From Roseovarius sp. (GTDB taxonomy: Bacteria > Pseudomonadota > Alphaproteobacteria > Rhodobacterales > Rhodobacteraceae), in NCBI GenBank assembly GCA_021767845.1, contig JAASSQ010000036.1:1-16538 (forward strand): a stretch of DNA of 16,538 nt, in the 5' to 3' direction. The position numbers and the translations under genes were made by a program. Under the pieces are notes generated by a model. The model did not search any database. It saw only the letters and a program-made list of their open reading frames with translations, and was not told the origin of the DNA. This document shows positions 14,852 to 16,538 of the stretch, piece by piece. Numbering within the stretch: the stretch's first letter is position 1; each line of letters starts with the position of its first letter.

Positions 14852-14861
14852 AATTGCAATT
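14852..14861. promoter_or_regulatory. 10-bp perfect palindrome just upstream of cpaE
   Basis: AATTGCAATT reads the same on both strands and lies 14 bp upstream of the preferred cpaE start, between the leader hairpins and the ATG. It could be a small operator or simply an AT-rich unstructured spacer. Sequence is certain; role is not. Confidence 0.3.
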
Positions 14862-14863
14862 GC

Positions 14864-14894
14864 CCCGAAGGCCGCTTCGGGTTGCGTCCCGAAG
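14864..14894 (-). promoter_or_regulatory. Three-arm alternative hairpin in the cpaE leader
   Basis: In transcript order the arms are CTTCGGG (14894-14888), a 6-nt loop, CCCGAAG (14881-14875), a 4-nt loop (CGGC), and CTTCGGG (14870-14864). The middle arm is perfectly complementary to both outer arms, so two 7-bp hairpins are possible but not at once. The last arm ends 26 bases before the cpaE ATG. The layout resembles a leader switch or attenuator, though there is no U-run and no strong ribosome site to hide. Arms are read directly; switching is inferred. Confidence 0.45.
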
Positions 14895-15024
14895 TCCGTC
14901 ATCTGTTTTCAGTGACCCTCGCGGCGGCCTCCGAAACACGGAGACTCGCTTGCCACCGATCGACAATCCTCGAAAATCTGGGCAACATTTGGGCTAAAAA
15001 ACCGTAATTGTTGGATAGGGCGTG

Positions 15025-15056
15025 ACAAAAAGAAAACCCGCCCTGGCGGCGGGTTT
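15025..15056 (-). terminator. Rho-independent terminator after the secretin-ompA genes
   Basis: A perfect 9-bp stem AAACCCGCC / GGCGGGTTT (15034-15042 with 15048-15056) with a 5-nt loop is followed on the minus strand by a T-rich tail, TTTTCTTTTTG. It lies about 50 bp past the stop of the OmpA-domain gene and before cpaE. It would end the transcript arriving from the secretin side. The plus strand has no T-run, so it acts in one direction. Confidence 0.9.
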
Positions 15057-15107
15057 GAAAGGTGGTCCGGCCTTGCCGGACAGGAAGATTTCGCTTGTCG
15101 CGGGGCT

Positions 15108-15758
15108 CTATTCCACGATCTGTTCGCCACCGACCATCGACAGGTTCGATCTGGGTGGTGCGCTGTTCACGTAATCGCGGTGGATCACGGCTGCATATTG
15201 CCCGTTCAGGATATCGGGATGCGACTTGACGAAGCCGGTGACCTCGGTGACCGTACGCCGGTTGCGGCGTTCCCGGCCCTGGGTGACGATCAGGGGCTGC
15301 GTCTCGCCGAAGGAGGCAACGGCTTCGAGCCGGGCGCGGCTGATCCCGTGGCTGACCAGGTAGTTGACCACGGCATCGGCCCGCCGCTGACCCAGACGCT
15401 TGTTGTAGGCTTGCGAGCCCACCTTGTCGGTGTGTCCGAACACGCGGAAACGCACCTCGGGGAACTGCTTGATCCAGTGTGCCTGGCGGCGCAGGGTTTC
15501 GCGCGCCGAAGCGTCCAATGCCGCGGAATCAAAGGCGAAATTGACGGTGCTCGGCACTTCCTCGGCGAAGCGGGTCGCGAGGTTCATGACATAATCCTTC
15601 TCGCCGCGCATGACGAGCTGGTTGTTCATGTTGGCGTTTCCGAACTGGCCGCCGTCGATCTGGGCGCCTGCTTCCGAGAAATAGGATTGCCGGAAGTCGC
15701 TTTGCGCCGAACAGGCGACAAGAGCGGAAAGGCTTGCGGTTGCGAGGAAATGTTTCAT
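15108..15758 (-). CDS. OmpA-domain lipoprotein of the Tad locus
   Basis: This is a 216-residue lipoprotein: the signal peptide ends in LVAC, with Cys16 as the predicted lipid site. The C-terminal OmpA/Pal-type peptidoglycan-binding domain covers about 70-170: VNFAFDSAALD at 72-82, GHTDKVGSQAYNKRLGQRRA at 108-127, GRERRNRRT at 161-169. Asp111 and Arg126 match in spacing the two residues that hold diaminopimelate in E. coli OmpA. It lies 16 bp after the secretin gene and before a terminator. This is the slot that holds the lipoprotein gene cpaD in Caulobacter-type loci, so it may anchor the secretin complex to the cell wall. That role is inferred. A purine-rich GGAAAGG precedes the ATG by about 8 bp. 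The last 45 residues form a non-OmpA tail of unknown role. Confidence 0.88.
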   Translation of the reverse strand: MKHFLATASLSALVACSAQSDFRQSYFSEAGAQIDGGQFGNANMNNQLVMRGEKDYVMNLATRFAEEVPSTVNFAFDSAALDASARETLRRQAHWIKQFPEVRFRVFGHTDKVGSQAYNKRLGQRRADAVVNYLVSHGISRARLEAVASFGETQPLIVTQGRERRNRRTVTEVTGFVKSHPDILNGQYAAVIHRDYVNSAPPRSNLSMVGGEQIVE

Positions 15759-15774
15759 GTGCCGTGCCTTTCCG

Positions 15775-16538
15775 TCAATCCATCACGTAGCCGTAGGAGC
15801 CGGTGAAATCCTGCCTCGCAACCTCGCCGGCGCTGCCCTGCTGAGGGCTGTTCTTCATGACGCGGCCATTCAGGAAAAGGTCGGTTTCCGACGGCAGCCT
15901 GACGCGGTCAGTCGGAAGCGCGAGCGCTTCGCCGCGTGTCGGAGTGACAAGATGCGCGCTGACGATGATGACAAGCTCGGTCTGTGCGCGCAGGTAATCG
16001 GCGCTGCGGAACAGCGATCCCAGTACGGGGATGTCTCCCAGCCACGGCACCTGGCCGTTGGTGTTGCGGAAGTCATCCTGAAGCAGCCCCGCGATCGCAA
16101 AGCTTTCGCCGTCGCGCAATTGCACCGTGGTCGAGGTGTCGCGGCGGCGGAACGCATCGACGGTGAAGGCGCCGGTCGTGATCCCGTTGGTCGGGTCGAT
16201 CGAGGACACGGCGGCCGCCAGTTCGAGGTTGATGATGTCCTCATCCACCACGCGCGGAACGAAATTCAGCTCCACGCCGAAGGGTTTGAAGTCGATCGAC
16301 GTGGTATCGTTGTCCTGTGCCACGGGCACCGGATATTCCCCGCCGGCCAGGAACTTGGCTTCCTGTCCCGAAAGTGCGGTCAGGTTCGGTTCCGCCAGAG
16401 TGCGCACGACGCCTTTCGATTCAAGCGCCTGCAAAAGGATGCCGATCTCGACCGATCCGACATCGAAGCCGAAGAAGGCCGCGCCGGCGTTGCCATTGGA
16501 GCTGACGCCCCCGGAATTCACGCCGAAGGATGGCAGCC
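15775..16538 (-). CDS. cpaC: Tad pilus secretin CpaC/RcpA, C-terminal part (5' end outside window)
   Basis: About 253 C-terminal residues are visible; the frame remains open to the window edge, so the N-terminal domains are missing. Visible secretin hallmarks are ALESKGVVRTLAEPNLTALS, the GGEYPVPVAQ gate-region strand, FGVELNFVPRVVDEDIINLE, and the signature VPWLGDIPVLGSLFRSADY followed by TELVIIVSAHLVTP. This is the T2SS/T3SS secretin domain of the outer-membrane ring through which the Flp pilus exits. After the barrel comes a tail of about 55 residues ending in FTGSYGYVMD. The gene ends 16 bp before the OmpA-domain lipoprotein gene and is cotranscribed with it. An unseen signal peptide and cpaB would be expected beyond the right edge. 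Confidence 0.94.
   Translation of the reverse strand, partial: LPSFGVNSGGVSSNGNAGAAFFGFDVGSVEIGILLQALESKGVVRTLAEPNLTALSGQEAKFLAGGEYPVPVAQDNDTTSIDFKPFGVELNFVPRVVDEDIINLELAAAVSSIDPTNGITTGAFTVDAFRRRDTSTTVQLRDGESFAIAGLLQDDFRNTNGQVPWLGDIPVLGSLFRSADYLRAQTELVIIVSAHLVTPTRGEALALPTDRVRLPSETDLFLNGRVMKNSPQQGSAGEVARQDFTGSYGYVMD

Larger units (their letters stand above)
14838..15107. other. Gene-free region between the ompA-type gene and cpaE
   Basis: This 270-bp stretch carries a minus-strand intrinsic terminator at its right end (listed separately). Towards cpaE it carries a leader with alternative hairpins and a small palindrome. The AT-rich patch at about 14985-15035 is the likeliest place for the cpaE promoter, but I could not find a convincing -35/-10 pair or a CtrA-type TTAA-N7-TTAA box. 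No coding potential is convincing on either strand. Confidence 0.6.

Noticed and set aside
13635..14915. A 426-codon plus-strand open frame opposite cpaE
   Set aside because: It is antisense to a clear cpaE gene and has no recognisable motif.
14838..14966. N-terminal extension of CpaE to 14966
   Set aside because: The extra 43 residues are basic and low in structure, and have no similarity to CpaE that I recognise. The stretch makes better sense as an untranslated leader with hairpins, although the frame is formally open.

Overview
The window reads as chromosomal DNA of a GC-rich alphaproteobacterium, most likely a Rhodobacterales/Roseobacter-type organism. That placement is inferred from base composition, the alphaproteobacterial (Caulobacter-like) style of the Tad pilus genes, and the presence of a ligase-associated helicase/phosphoesterase pair. 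Both ends cut through genes. I see no tRNA, rRNA, CRISPR array, insertion sequence or prophage, and no gene is visibly broken.

Region 1 (1-2158, + strand) is one-carbon metabolism: the 3' part of fhs (formate-tetrahydrofolate ligase) followed by folD (methylene-THF dehydrogenase/cyclohydrolase). Together they convert formate plus THF to 5,10-methylene-THF. Region 2 (2209-3595) is a divergent pair: a small PaaI-type hotdog thioesterase (-) and a four-helix membrane protein with a cytoplasmic LytTR DNA-binding domain (+). The LytTR gene has a near-consensus promoter with a tandem 9-bp repeat in its spacer.

Region 3 (3600-8061, - strand) reads, in transcription order, AAA+ ATPase with an N-terminal winged-helix-like region, Lhr-type DEXH helicase, PdeM phosphoesterase. 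The last two belong to the bacterial ligase-associated DNA-repair set, but the ligase and exonuclease partners are not next to them here.

Region 4 (8194-16538, - strand) is most of a Tad/Flp pilus assembly locus. In transcription order it holds the secretin CpaC (cut by the right edge), an OmpA-domain lipoprotein, a strong intrinsic terminator, then cpaE, cpaF, tadB, tadC, two TPR lipoproteins and the prepilin peptidase cpaA/tadV. From cpaE to cpaA the gaps are only 5-29 bp, and Shine-Dalgarno sites lie in the gaps or overlap upstream gene ends, so this is one operon. CpaF powers pilus assembly through the TadB/TadC platform, CpaA matures the prepilins, the secretin forms the outer-membrane pore, and CpaE, the OmpA lipoprotein and the TPR lipoproteins are localisation or anchoring factors. 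The pilin (flp), cpaB and the minor pilins are not in the window.

No gene-free stretch exceeds 300 bases. The longest (14838-15107) holds the terminator and a leader with alternative hairpins ahead of cpaE. I did not find an unmistakably new system. The best leads are the cpaE leader, the AAA+ protein wedged between pilus and repair genes, and the LytTR promoter/operator.
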